From the NCBI GenBank assembly GCA_002483425.1, contig DLHW01000038.1:1-12755 (forward strand): a DNA stretch of 12,755 bases, written 5' to 3'. Under the pieces are notes generated by a model. That model ran no database searches. It saw nothing but the letters and a program-made list of their open reading frames with translations, and was not told the origin of the DNA. Positions 1-7,452 of the stretch are shown here, piece after piece. Within the stretch, counting starts at the first letter, position 1. Every line of letters begins with the position of its first letter. Position numbers and translations under genes: made by a program. Origin of the DNA: Methylococcaceae bacterium UBA7658 (GTDB lineage: Bacteria; Pseudomonadota; Gammaproteobacteria; Methylococcales; Methylomonadaceae).

Positions 1-812
1 TCAAGCAATGGCGACCCGGCAGGTGGTTCGTTTTCATAAACGTCCAAGGCCGCACCGGCGCATTGGCCGCTTTTAAGTGCATCATAGAGGGCTTTTTCAT
101 CAATTAAGCCACCACGCGCGCAGTTGATAATCCTTGCGCCTTTTTTCATTTTGGCGAACTGGGCTGCGCCGATCAGGTTTTTGGTTTTTTCGATTAACGG
201 GCAATGCAAAGTGATGTAATCGGCGCGGCTGACTAAATCATCCAAACTCACCGATTCAACACCGTATTCAGCATAAATTTCGGGGGCGACGAAAGGGTCA
301 TACGCGATGACTTCCATGCGCAAACCTAAGCCGCGTGTAGATGCGATCCGGCCTATCGTTCCAAAACCGACAATGCCTAATGTTTTATGCGCTATTTCCG
401 CGCCAACCAATGACCGCTCCCACTTACCGGCGCGCACGGAACGGTCGGCAGCTGGAAGCCGACGGCTCAACGACATCATATGGGCTATCGCCAACTCCGC
501 TGTTGTGGTCGCATTGGCATCGGGGGTATTCATTACGATAACGCCCATTTCGGTCGCCATCGGAATATCCACGTTATCCACACCAATCCCGGCGCGACCA
601 ATCAGTTTCAGATTTTTAGCGGCTTCCAGCACTTTTTTGGTGACTTTGGTGTCACTACGTATCAATAAGGCATCGTATTCGCCGATAATGTTACAAAGTT
701 GTTCTTCGTTAAGACCTGTTTCGATATGAATTTGTATGCCAGACTCAGCTTGCTGGTTTAAGTAGTTGATACCGGCTTCTGCTAATTTGTCGGATATAAG
801 GATTTTTTTCAT
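1..812 (-). CDS. serA: D-3-phosphoglycerate dehydrogenase, 5' part (cut by window edge)
   Basis: Catalyses NAD-dependent oxidation of 3-phosphoglycerate to 3-phosphohydroxypyruvate, the first step of serine synthesis, in the cytosol. The minus-strand frame is open from ATG at 812 to the left edge (about 270 residues). Visible family marks: GRAGIGVDNVD near residues 73-83, the Rossmann loop GFGTIG at 149-154, an acidic residue in YDPF (D172) that fits NAD preference, the active-site arginine in NCARGG (R233) and the catalytic glutamate in ENEPP (E262). The catalytic histidine and any C-terminal ACT domain would lie outside the window. The style of the motifs resembles the long SerA form with regulatory C-terminal domains, but that part is not seen. 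No clear Shine-Dalgarno precedes the ATG. It is divergent from the thioredoxin-like gene at 898. Confidence 0.96.
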   Translation of the reverse strand, partial: MKKILISDKLAEAGINYLNQQAESGIQIHIETGLNEEQLCNIIGEYDALLIRSDTKVTKKVLEAAKNLKLIGRAGIGVDNVDIPMATEMGVIVMNTPDANATTTAELAIAHMMSLSRRLPAADRSVRAGKWERSLVGAEIAHKTLGIVGFGTIGRIASTRGLGLRMEVIAYDPFVAPEIYAEYGVESVSLDDLVSRADYITLHCPLIEKTKNLIGAAQFAKMKKGARIINCARGGLIDEKALYDALKSGQCAGAALDVYENEPPAGSPLL

Positions 813-865
813 GTATGTTTAAACCAATGGAAATCGCGCTAAAAAAGTCAATAGTCTATCAGCTT

Positions 866-874
866 TGATATAAT
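866..874 (+). promoter_or_regulatory. Extended -10 promoter for the thioredoxin-hemJ pair
   Basis: TGATATAAT is a perfect extended -10 element (TGn plus TATAAT at 869-874). No good -35 box is found 17 bases upstream, which fits an extended -10 promoter. The expected transcription start, about 881, would leave a leader of roughly 17 nt before the ATG at 898. Confidence 0.5.
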
Positions 875-897
875 CCTGGTATGTTGAAGATGCATTT

Positions 898-1428
898 ATG
901 AACATGAAAAGCTTATGGGCGCCGACGATTATTATTGCTTTATCTTTTGCTGTTTTTTTATTTTGGGCAGATGGAAAGATGAAAACGCCTATTGCCGGAA
1001 GCCATTCCTTCACCTCGCTGACCGGCGAAAAACTGGTTATGTCGGCATTACGCGGCAAGCCGGTTTTAATCACATTCTGGGCGACAACCTGCAAAAACTG
1101 TATTGCCGAAATTCCGCATTTGATCGAACTGTACAACCGTTTTCATACGCACGGTTTAGAGTTGATTGCAGTGGCAATGGCTTATGATCCGCCCAATCGA
1201 GTGGTACAAATGGCCCAGATGAAAAACTTGCCTTATAAGGTCTCGCTGGATATCGATAGCAGACATGCGAATACGTTCGGAGGAATTTGGGCAACCCCGG
1301 CAACCTTCCTCATTGGCTCCGATGGTAAAATTGCTTGGAAAACTATCGGGATGTTCGAGCCAGCCAATCTCAAATCCCGTATTGAAGAATTATTAAAATT
1401 AAAAAAGGATCAAAAATGCTGTGGTTAA
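898..1428 (+). CDS. Membrane-anchored TlpA/ResA-like thioredoxin-fold protein
   Basis: A 176-residue protein with one hydrophobic segment near the N terminus (about residues 6-23), likely a signal anchor, followed by a thioredoxin fold facing the periplasm. The redox centre is TCKNC (C65 and C68) after the typical FWAT strand, and the cis-proline motif appears as ATPATFLIG in the second half. This arrangement is known from TlpA/ResA/DsbE-type thiol reductases, which reduce disulfides outside the membrane, for example during cytochrome c maturation; the real substrate cannot be told here. The C terminus ends in Cys-Cys-Gly, a side effect of the 13-base overlap with hemJ at 1416. The start could be ATG 898 or the in-frame ATG at 904; the Shine-Dalgarno is weak (AAGA at 887-890). 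Confidence 0.9.
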   Translation: MNMKSLWAPTIIIALSFAVFLFWADGKMKTPIAGSHSFTSLTGEKLVMSALRGKPVLITFWATTCKNCIAEIPHLIELYNRFHTHGLELIAVAMAYDPPNRVVQMAQMKNLPYKVSLDIDSRHANTFGGIWATPATFLIGSDGKIAWKTIGMFEPANLKSRIEELLKLKKDQKCCG

Positions 1429-1841
1429 AAGCTTTACATCTTATTTTCATGGTGACTTGGTTTGCCGGTCTGTTTTATTTACCACGACTATTCGTTTATC
1501 ACGCGATGACGACCGATGAAATCAGTATCGAACGGTTTAAGGTGATGGAACGCAAGCTTTACTTTGGAATCATGACGCCGGGCATGATCCTGACCTTTGT
1601 ATTCGGCGTATGGATGCTGGCGTATTATGCTTGGGATATTTTCGGCATGAGCCGGTGGCTGCACATAAAACTTGCACTACTGGGAATGCTGCTGGTTTAC
1701 CATGTTATTTGCGGCAAATGGCTGCTGGATTTCAAATACAACCACAACCAGCACAGCCATGTGTATTACCGCTGGATGAATGAAGTACCAGTATTATTTT
1801 TAATTGCAATCATAATTTTAGCGGTGGTTAAGCCGTTTTAA
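1416..1841 (+). CDS. hemJ: Protoporphyrinogen IX oxidase HemJ
   Basis: Integral membrane enzyme that oxidises protoporphyrinogen IX to protoporphyrin IX, the penultimate step of heme synthesis. The 141 residues equal the usual family length and carry the signature WFAGLFYLPRLFVYH (15-29), a conserved N-terminal histidine (H8), the segment WLHIKLALLGMLLVYH (81-96) with H83, K85 and H96, and the ending RWMNEVPV near 119-126. Four hydrophobic helices are visible. The ATG overlaps the end of the thioredoxin-like gene by 13 bases and has a good Shine-Dalgarno (AGGA, six bases upstream), so the two are probably co-translated. HemJ binds heme b in studied homologues. The link with a thiol reductase may mean a shared role in heme or cytochrome supply, but this is inference from overlap only. 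Confidence 0.93.
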   Translation: MLWLKALHLIFMVTWFAGLFYLPRLFVYHAMTTDEISIERFKVMERKLYFGIMTPGMILTFVFGVWMLAYYAWDIFGMSRWLHIKLALLGMLLVYHVICGKWLLDFKYNHNQHSHVYYRWMNEVPVLFLIAIIILAVVKPF

Positions 1842-2028
1842 TCTATTGAAAAATGACGGCGCCGATATCAATTGATTAATTTTTTTTGATCCAGACCGTC
1901 AGCAAGTAACCGACAGCCTGAATCAAAATAGAAGATTAGACGATACTTTTTGAAATAGTATGGGTTTGATTTTCTAGCTACACCTATCACTTTAAAGCCA
2001 TCGTTTTAATCGTAACATTAATTTTGAA

Positions 2029-3408
2029 TTACCACTTGGCAGCCGCAAACACCCTTCCGACCGCATCTTTGGTTTCCAGCATTAACTTGACGGTGTCCTT
2101 CGAAGCGCTACTGGTGACTGAAGCCGCTTTTTCGATGCTTTGGGTGTGTTGCGCAGCAGTTTCCAGCGCTGCTAACACTTGATCGCGCAGACTTTGGACA
2201 TCGTCGCGAGCCTGTTCGGCAGCTTGCTTAATCGCTTGAGTTTCCTGCAATGCATTTTGAACTTGTGCTAACAGGTTTTCAGCTTGTTGGCGTATTTCGG
2301 AAACTTGAGCGGCAGTAGCACTCGTATCGTTAAGTCTTTGGGAAATTTCCTGACAACAATGGTTGGCTTGCGTTTGTAAATCCGCCGTTTGCGCTAAATA
2401 ATCACGCGATTGCTGAGCACAACCTTGCACCTCGTTCAAAGCGGATTGCGCTTGATTTGAGGTTTGCTCAATGCCCGGCAACATCGAAACCGCTCTAGCT
2501 TGCGCTTCATTGGCGGCGCTTGCGTACCTTTCCGCATCATAGGCTTGTGCTTGGGACGAACTCGCCGATTGCTGGGCATTGTAAAAAGTTTGCTCTACGT
2601 TAGCTAATAAATCGCGCGCATTGAGTGCGGATTGTTGCGCTGCATCGCTGTGCGCCGCCGCGTTTTGTGCACTGTGGTTAGCCCGGTCGGCATAAACACC
2701 GGCGTTTTCCGCATTAATTTGCGCCGAATCAGCCGATTGCCGGGAATAACGGGCAGACTCGCTGGCATTGTCCGCCGCATCACGCGCTTGCACAGCGGAT
2801 TGACTCGACTGTTCCGCATATACTGATGAGTCTTGCGCCGCACTGCTCGCTCTGTCCGCATAAACCCCCGCGTTTTCAGCATTGGCTTGCGCAGTGCTAG
2901 CCGATTGCTGAGCATAACGCGCTGATTCGCTAGCATTATCCGCCGCATCGCGCGCTTGTCCGGACGCTTGCCCCGATCTTTCAGCCAACGCAATAGCCTC
3001 TTGTGCAGCGTTATTCGCGCGGTCGGCATAAGCGCCCGAGTTATCCGCATTAGCTTGCGCCAAATTTGCCGATTGTTGTGCGCTGTAAGCTGCTTGCTCC
3101 GCACCCGACGCAGAATCGCGCGCTCGATTAGCCGATTGTTCGCTTGCGTCAGCTTGAGTAAACGCTACTTGAGCCGCATTATTCGTTCTATCGGCATAAG
3201 AACTCGCATTATCCGCTTGGTTAGCAGAAGCCTGCGCATAGTCCTGCGCTTGACTAGCGGCAGAGCGGGCTGATTCGGCGTTCGAACTCGCTTGTAAGGT
3301 TGCCGTTTCAGCTTGCTGTAAAAAACTTTCACACCGGCTTGCTGTTTCTCTAATTCGTTCGGCTTCCGCATTGGCCATATTGAGAGCTTCGGAAATATCT
3401 TCGAGCAT
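2029..3408 (-). CDS. Alanine-rich coiled-coil protein with five 56-residue repeats
   Basis: A 459-residue protein of unknown function. The start is ATG 3408, not the longer frame from 3492, because a consensus Shine-Dalgarno (AGGAGG, 3418-3423) sits nine bases before it. There is no signal peptide or membrane segment, so it is probably cytosolic. Residues 40-319 consist of five blocks of exactly 56 residues, four of which open with Ala-Arg-Asp. Each block equals eight heptads in which one position is almost always Ala and the position three residues later is Ala or Ser, the pattern of a tightly packed alanine coiled coil. The C-terminal 140 residues continue as Gln/Ala-rich helix. Three clustered cysteines (GC, HCC) lie after the repeats and one (C26) before them. 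A possible extended -10 (TGATAGAAT, 3480-3488) lies upstream. It could be a structural filament, a scaffold or a chemoreceptor-like helix; I do not recognise the family. Confidence 0.88.
   Translation of the reverse strand: MLEDISEALNMANAEAERIRETASRCESFLQQAETATLQASSNAESARSAASQAQDYAQASANQADNASSYADRTNNAAQVAFTQADASEQSANRARDSASGAEQAAYSAQQSANLAQANADNSGAYADRANNAAQEAIALAERSGQASGQARDAADNASESARYAQQSASTAQANAENAGVYADRASSAAQDSSVYAEQSSQSAVQARDAADNASESARYSRQSADSAQINAENAGVYADRANHSAQNAAAHSDAAQQSALNARDLLANVEQTFYNAQQSASSSQAQAYDAERYASAANEAQARAVSMLPGIEQTSNQAQSALNEVQGCAQQSRDYLAQTADLQTQANHCCQEISQRLNDTSATAAQVSEIRQQAENLLAQVQNALQETQAIKQAAEQARDDVQSLRDQVLAALETAAQHTQSIEKAASVTSSASKDTVKLMLETKDAVGRVFAAAKW
2452..3291 (-). 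repeat. Five tandem 168-bp coding repeats (56 residues each)
   Basis: Codon-exact blocks at residues 40-95, 96-151, 152-207, 208-263 and 264-319 of the coiled-coil protein. Blocks three and four share long identical stretches such as ARDAADNASESARY and NAENAGVYADRA; the first and last blocks are more diverged. No base is lost or gained between blocks. Confidence 0.9.
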
Positions 3409-3417
3409 AAGGGTTCT

Positions 3418-3423
3418 CCTCCT
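3418..3423 (-). promoter_or_regulatory. Strong ribosome binding site that fixes the coiled-coil start
   Basis: AGGAGG, extended to AGGAGGAGAA (3414-3423), nine bases before ATG 3408. No comparable site precedes the ATG at 3492, which decides the start. Confidence 0.8.
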
Positions 3424-3658
3424 AATCGGGCTTAATTTATTATGGTTTTTTGTTATTGATGTCTTCTTGTTGGAATTGGATTCTATCAGCAAAAATATTG
3501 CCAGAACAGCATTGTGTTGAAAGTTTTAGAATACGCTTAAGAATCGTTCCGATTGTCTAGGCGCGCTCCGCCCGTAAAAAGTAAGATTATACGAATCATT
3601 CCGTCTTTATTCTGCCCCGCCCGCTGACACAATCAATTAGGTCGCGGAAGAGAACCGC

Positions 3659-4003
3659 TTAGGTTTTCGCTAATTTGTGGCATTCAAACATGAAACTGTC
3701 TAAAGCTTCGACCACGGGACAGTCTACATAATGGATGCCCAGTTCGCCCGCTTGGTTGACATGTTTCAATTCTCCGCTCAGGTTTAAAGGAATAACCGAA
3801 TTTGGAAGAAACAACTCGATGCGCATACTACCGTCAAGATTATTTTGAGCATCGTCATCCAACTTAATTTTTATGCCGTCATAGCTTATATCGATTACCT
3901 CGCCTTTGATAATTACCGGATTGCTCGATGAACCCATCGTAATAATTGTTTTAATGCCTGACGGTTTAAATCGGGGGTATTGCCGTCTTTCAGTAACGTT
4001 CAT
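3659..4003 (-). CDS. PilZ-domain protein (copy 1)
   Basis: A 114-residue protein made of a single PilZ domain, the cyclic-di-GMP receptor fold. Both ligand motifs are present: RxxxR as RQYPR (R7 and R11) and DxSxxG as DISYDG near residues 38-43. It has no attached output domain, so it would act through protein partners, for example in motility, polysaccharide synthesis or biofilm control; the target is not visible. The start is supported by AAGGGGA about six bases before the ATG. It is about 47% identical by eye (54 of 114 positions, no gaps) to the gene at 4110, and the two share strand, length and layout, which points to a local duplication. Confidence 0.88.
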   Translation of the reverse strand: MNVTERRQYPRFKPSGIKTIITMGSSSNPVIIKGEVIDISYDGIKIKLDDDAQNNLDGSMRIELFLPNSVIPLNLSGELKHVNQAGELGIHYVDCPVVEALDSFMFECHKLAKT

Positions 4004-4109
4004 GAGAATCCCCTTATGCGTTAGCGTATTTGATTGTCAACTCTTAAAAAATAGGCTTTATAAATGGAATCAAAACCATTTGATTTTATAAGAAAATAAT
4101 AGCAAACAA

Positions 4110-4454
4110 TTAATTCTTGATTAGCTTAGTACACTCAAGCATAAAGCGATCCATTTCCAGCACATTAGGGCCTTGAATGTAGTGCATCCCGATTTCGTAT
4201 GTGGGTGATTGATGTTTAAGGATACCTGTTATGGAAAGCGGAATGCCTGAATCAGGCAAAAATAGCTGAATTTTGATTTTCCCCTCCAAGCCGTTTGCGG
4301 TTGGCGTATTCAGTCGAATTTTAATACCGGTATAACTTATATCAACGACCTCGCCTTCCATAAACGCCGGTTCGTGCGAAGGTTCCAGATAAATACTTGC
4401 TTTTAGGCCGCAAGGATTGATTCGAGGCGATTGCCGTCTGTCTGCTTGTGTCAT
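4110..4454 (-). CDS. PilZ-domain protein (copy 2)
   Basis: A second 114-residue stand-alone PilZ protein, 106 bases upstream of copy 1 on the same strand. The cyclic-di-GMP motifs are intact: RQSPR (R7, R11) and DISYTG near residues 38-43. Both copies keep the cysteine in the ending (M/L)ECxKLxK, and most differences fall in residues 12-33 and the charged loop around 50-60. Intact binding motifs in both suggest that each still senses the ligand, perhaps with different partners. The Shine-Dalgarno is AAGGG about eight bases before the ATG. Function beyond ligand binding cannot be read from the sequence. Confidence 0.88.
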   Translation of the reverse strand: MTQADRRQSPRINPCGLKASIYLEPSHEPAFMEGEVVDISYTGIKIRLNTPTANGLEGKIKIQLFLPDSGIPLSITGILKHQSPTYEIGMHYIQGPNVLEMDRFMLECTKLIKN

Positions 4455-4573
4455 TCGAAAACCCTTCGCTATTAAGTTTCTTCATGGCCTAATTATAGGC
4501 TTTTTAAGACATTGAACAACCGCAACCGATGATATATTAGTTCAGTTATCGAACCGGCAGTTGTCTAGCGTTC

Positions 4574-5488
4574 TTAACCGGTTCTTTTATGTTTTCTTGC
4601 TAATTTTTTTGCTGCTTTTAATTCTCTTATAACGGACACTTCGACCTCTTCTTGCGCCGTCATTTCGGGTGTTTCCAATGTGACCCGGCCTAGCAGTCCG
4701 GAACGCAACTCCTTTAAGATTATTTTCCCGGCTTTGTCCAGATCGACTGCGCCGCCCGAGCGTAAGCAACCGCGTTTGTTGCCTATCAACCCCATCAGCG
4801 CTGTAATGTCTCCGGGCAAATTATCGAACTGAAAGCGCGCTTTGACAAAACCGGGGTAGGCTTGCACCAGGTATTCCAGCACATAATGGGCGACTTCCTC
4901 ATGGCTGATCGCTGTGTCCTTGATTGCTCCGGTCGCGGCTAAACGGTAGCCGCTGTGTTGATTCTCGACATTAGGCCAGAGCATACCCGGCGTATCCAGC
5001 AAGACGACATCGTCGCCGATTGCGATGCGCTGCTGCCGTTGGGTAACAGCGGGTTCATCGCCGGTTTTGGCGATTGTCCTCCCTGCGAGAATATTGATTA
5101 ACGTCGATTTACCCACATTAGGAATCCCCATGATAAGGGCATGAATCAGTTTGCCATCGCTTCTACCCGTAGGTAACAGTTTTCGGCAAAGGCCGGTCAA
5201 TTGCCTGATTTTATCGGTCTGCTCCATCGACAGCGCCAAGGTTTTTACGCCTTTTTCCTGTTCCAGGAAAGCTTGCCAGCGTTGGATCAAGACGGGATCG
5301 GCCAGATCGCATTTATTTAAAATTTTAAGGCAAGGTTTCGTTCCCCGCAATTTCGCCAGCAAGGGGTTTTCGCTGCTGAAAGGAATACGCGCATCCAGGA
5401 TTTCGATGGCGAGATCGGCGTGGGCGAGCGATTCTTTAATCTCCCGGCCCGCTTTGTGCATGTGACCGGGGTACCATTGGATGGTCAT
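4574..5488 (-). CDS. ylqF: Ribosome biogenesis GTPase YlqF/RbgA
   Basis: A circularly permuted GTPase that in studied bacteria acts late in assembly of the large ribosomal subunit. The order of motifs is diagnostic: the N terminus QWYPGHMHKA, then G4 LNKCDL (57-62), then the P-loop GIPNVGKS (121-128), then G3 DTPG (165-168), followed by a helical C-terminal RNA-binding domain ending in a lysine-rich tail. The 304 residues fit the family. It follows ychJ by only 25 bases on the same strand and so is probably co-transcribed with it. No obvious Shine-Dalgarno is seen before the ATG, yet the start is the conserved one. Its last bases take part in an inverted repeat (4551-4557 with 4578-4584). Confidence 0.95.
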   Translation of the reverse strand: MTIQWYPGHMHKAGREIKESLAHADLAIEILDARIPFSSENPLLAKLRGTKPCLKILNKCDLADPVLIQRWQAFLEQEKGVKTLALSMEQTDKIRQLTGLCRKLLPTGRSDGKLIHALIMGIPNVGKSTLINILAGRTIAKTGDEPAVTQRQQRIAIGDDVVLLDTPGMLWPNVENQHSGYRLAATGAIKDTAISHEEVAHYVLEYLVQAYPGFVKARFQFDNLPGDITALMGLIGNKRGCLRSGGAVDLDKAGKIILKELRSGLLGRVTLETPEMTAQEEVEVSVIRELKAAKKLARKHKRTG

Positions 5489-5513
5489 GTTATAAATGAG
5501 TGAAAATGATTAA

Positions 5514-5999
5514 TCAAGCCGCGCCGCAGCAACGTTTAAATTTTTTACCGCTACCGCATGGGCAAGGCGCGTTTTTGCCTTCGTTGGCCTGCCGGACGAT
5601 CTTGCCGGCCGACCTAACAACGCCGTTAAGATAAAACCAGCGGCCGTTGCTTTTAACAAAACGGCTGATTTCGTGCAGCAAATGTTCCTCGCCGTTTTCC
5701 AGATAAAACGCCTTAAATTCCACGACGCCTTTGGTATCTTTGACACCGCCTTTTTTCGTGCCGAGGATTTCCAAGCGTTTCCATTCTAAATTCTTTTCGG
5801 AAAAATCCATTTTTTCCGGCTGGACCTTATCGTCCCAAGTCCTCAAAATATAAGCGGTATTATCCAAAGCGTAAGCTGTATAGCGGGAGCGCATCAAAAT
5901 TTCGGCGGTTTTCGGCAACTTTTTGCCGGAATGGTAAGGCAAACAGCACAGACCGTATTCAATCCCGGAACCGCAGGAGCAAAGTGAACGAGTATCCAA
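5514..5999 (-). CDS. ychJ: YchJ-family protein with two SEC-C zinc motifs
   Basis: A 161-residue protein with a zinc-binding SEC-C motif at each end: C7-x-C9 with C18-C19 and C146-x-C148 with C157-C158. The middle part has the NTF2-like YchJ segment (RSRYTAYALDN near 38-47, then GxVEFKAFY and WFYLNG strands). The family occurs widely, but its cellular role is not established. The start codon is TTG at 5999, chosen because AAGGA lies five bases upstream and because the first cysteine motif follows at once. It sits 90 bases after queA and 25 bases before ylqF, which suggests one transcription unit. Confidence 0.92.
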   Translation of the reverse strand: MDTRSLCSCGSGIEYGLCCLPYHSGKKLPKTAEILMRSRYTAYALDNTAYILRTWDDKVQPEKMDFSEKNLEWKRLEILGTKKGGVKDTKGVVEFKAFYLENGEEHLLHEISRFVKSNGRWFYLNGVVRSAGKIVRQANEGKNAPCPCGSGKKFKRCCGAA

Positions 6000-6089
6000 T
6001 GAAATCCTTACAATAAAACAATTAATCCGGTTGTTTATTCTACCTTGGATAGCTACGCATTTTCACAGTTATCAATTAATTATCAGTAT

Positions 6090-7112
6090 TCAACAGCTTA
6101 TATACATTGCATCGCCGTAACTGAAAAACCGGTAGGACTGTTCGATGGCATGCCGGTAAGCAGTCATCACCGGTTCATAACCGGCAAAGGCGGCAACCAG
6201 CATTAATAAAGTAGATTCCGGCAAATGGAAATTGGTCAACATGGCGTCCACGCACTGAAATCGATAACCCGGAGTGATGAATAAATCGGTGTCGCCGAAA
6301 CCGGGTTGTAATCGCCCGGTTTTCGCTGCCGACTCCAGCGCCCTGACCGCCGTAGTGCCGACGGCGATCACCCGCCCGCTGCGGGCTTTGACTTCATGGA
6401 CGGCATCGACGGCTTCTTGGGGAACGGCAAAGTATTCTTTGTGCATCCGGTGTTGCGACAAGTCTTCCGTCCGGACTGGCTGGAAGGTGCCGCTGCCGAC
6501 ATGCAAGGTAACAAACGTTGCCGCCACGCCTTTGGCTTTGATTTTTGCCAGCAGCGCCGAATCAAAATGCAAACTTGCTGTCGGCGCTGCGACCGCGCCC
6601 GCCCGTTGCGCAAATACGCTTTGGTAGCGGCTGACATCGGTTTCGTCCCCGGCGCGGTCGATATAAGGCGGCAGCGGGATGTGGCCGATTTTGCTTAATA
6701 TTTCCAACAGCGGCGCATCGTGGCAAAACTCAAGCCGGAATAAATCGTCTACCCTGCCCTGCAGTTCGCACCTAAACCCCTCATCCAAATGAATGATTGT
6801 ACCGGGCTTTGGCGATTTACTGGCCCTGACATGAGCAATCGCGTGATTATCGTCCAGAATCCGTTCGACCAGGATTTCGATTTTTCCACCTGTGGATTTA
6901 CTGCCGTACAAACGGGCGGGAATCACTTTCGTGTCATTAAACACCAGCAAATCCGCTGGTTCAAGAAGGTTAATAAAATCGCTGAATTGTTTATCTTCGA
7001 TCCGGGCTGTGTTTCTGTTTAAACACAAGAGACGGCTAGCAGACCGTTCGGACAAAGGCTTTTGGGCGATTAAGTCCTCGGGCAGTTGATAGTTGAAGTC
7101 GCTTTTTTTCAT
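6090..7112 (-). CDS. queA: S-adenosylmethionine:tRNA ribosyltransferase-isomerase QueA
   Basis: Transfers the ribosyl part of S-adenosylmethionine to 7-aminomethyl-7-deazaguanine in tRNA, giving epoxyqueuosine at the wobble position of GUN anticodons. The 340-residue length and the motifs are typical: DFNYQLPEDLIAQ at the N terminus, FNDTKVIPARL, GHIPLPPYI, AAPTASLHF, LHVGSGTFQPVR, VGTTAVRALES and TNFHLPESTLLMLV. No frameshift or missing block is seen. The ATG at 7112 lacks a clear Shine-Dalgarno. A 15-bp near-perfect palindrome (TTTAACC-G-GGTTAAA, 7124-7138) lies just upstream and might be an operator, though nothing else supports this. tgt, the usual neighbour, is not beside it here; ychJ and ylqF follow. 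Confidence 0.97.
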   Translation of the reverse strand: MKKSDFNYQLPEDLIAQKPLSERSASRLLCLNRNTARIEDKQFSDFINLLEPADLLVFNDTKVIPARLYGSKSTGGKIEILVERILDDNHAIAHVRASKSPKPGTIIHLDEGFRCELQGRVDDLFRLEFCHDAPLLEILSKIGHIPLPPYIDRAGDETDVSRYQSVFAQRAGAVAAPTASLHFDSALLAKIKAKGVAATFVTLHVGSGTFQPVRTEDLSQHRMHKEYFAVPQEAVDAVHEVKARSGRVIAVGTTAVRALESAAKTGRLQPGFGDTDLFITPGYRFQCVDAMLTNFHLPESTLLMLVAAFAGYEPVMTAYRHAIEQSYRFFSYGDAMYISC

Positions 7113-7159
7113 AAGAAAATTGTTTTAACCGGGTTAAACTCAAGCACCCTAAAAATGGG

Positions 7160-7189
7160 TTGGCATTTTAAATGATTTCTACTTATAAT
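7160..7189 (+). promoter_or_regulatory. Promoter of tRNA-Leu
   Basis: TTGGCA (7160-7165), an 18-base spacer and TATAAT (7184-7189). The expected start, about 7196, lies just upstream of the mature tRNA at 7201. Confidence 0.75.
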
Positions 7190-7200
7190 GTCTGTTCTTT

Positions 7201-7287
7201 GCCGGGGTGGCGGAACTGGTAGACGCGCCGGATTCAAAATCCGGTGTTAGTGATAACGTGCCGGTTCGATTCCGGCCCTCGGTACCA
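7201..7287 (+). tRNA. tRNA-Leu (anticodon CAA)
   Basis: An 87-nt class II tRNA. The anticodon stem CCGGA/TCCGG encloses loop TTCAAAA with anticodon CAA, which reads UUG. The long variable arm folds as GTTA-GTGA-TAAC, the T arm is GCCGG with loop TTCGATT, and CCA is encoded at 7285-7287. The acceptor stem has G-U pairs, including the terminal one. The tRNA abuts a stretch of phage-like genes, so its 3' end is the probable integration site of the element to the right. Confidence 0.96.
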
Positions 7288-7295
7288 AGTAAAAC

Positions 7296-7328
7296 AAGGA
7301 CTTAGGATTTATCCTTAGTCCTTTTTTT
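7296..7328 (+). terminator. Rho-independent terminator of tRNA-Leu
   Basis: AAGGACTTAGGAT pairs with ATCCTTAGTCCTT with one T-T mismatch and a short loop, followed by a run of T. Confidence 0.9.
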
Positions 7329-7342
7329 ATGCCAGAAATTTT

Positions 7343-7364
7343 CATGACGCACTCATGACGCACT
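7343..7364 (+). repeat. Tandem 11-bp repeat near the element border
   Basis: CATGACGCACT occurs twice head to tail (7343-7353, 7354-7364), 56 bases after the tRNA end. Its place suggests arm-type binding sites for the integrase or its directionality factor; this is inference. Confidence 0.55.
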
Positions 7365-7452
7365 GAAATTCCTTTAATTCTCATAAAACGCACCAATAAC
7401 TTTGTTGATTTAGGATACATACCCCCTTAAGTCAAGCAATGACCGCAAGATT

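Noticed and set aside
307..729. A 140-codon plus-strand frame opposite serA
   Set aside because: It is antisense to a gene with full family motifs and is not protein-like in composition.
2604..3273. Open frames on both strands inside the coiled-coil gene, Arg- or Met/Arg-rich
   Set aside because: They are by-products of the 168-bp coding repeats; the products show only the repeat period and odd composition.
2452..3291. Regular spacing that might suggest a CRISPR array
   Set aside because: The 168-bp units are coding throughout and have no unique spacers.
3409..3492. N-terminal extension of the coiled-coil protein by 28 residues
   Set aside because: The ribosome site lies inside this stretch and serves the ATG at 3408; a possible -10 box also overlaps its 5' end.
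4551..4584. Inverted repeat GAACCGG/CCGGTTC around the end of ylqF
   Set aside because: The loop is 20 bases and no T-run follows on the minus strand, so it is not a convincing terminator.
6274..6698. Plus-strand frames opposite queA
   Set aside because: queA is continuous and complete on the minus strand; these frames have no independent support.
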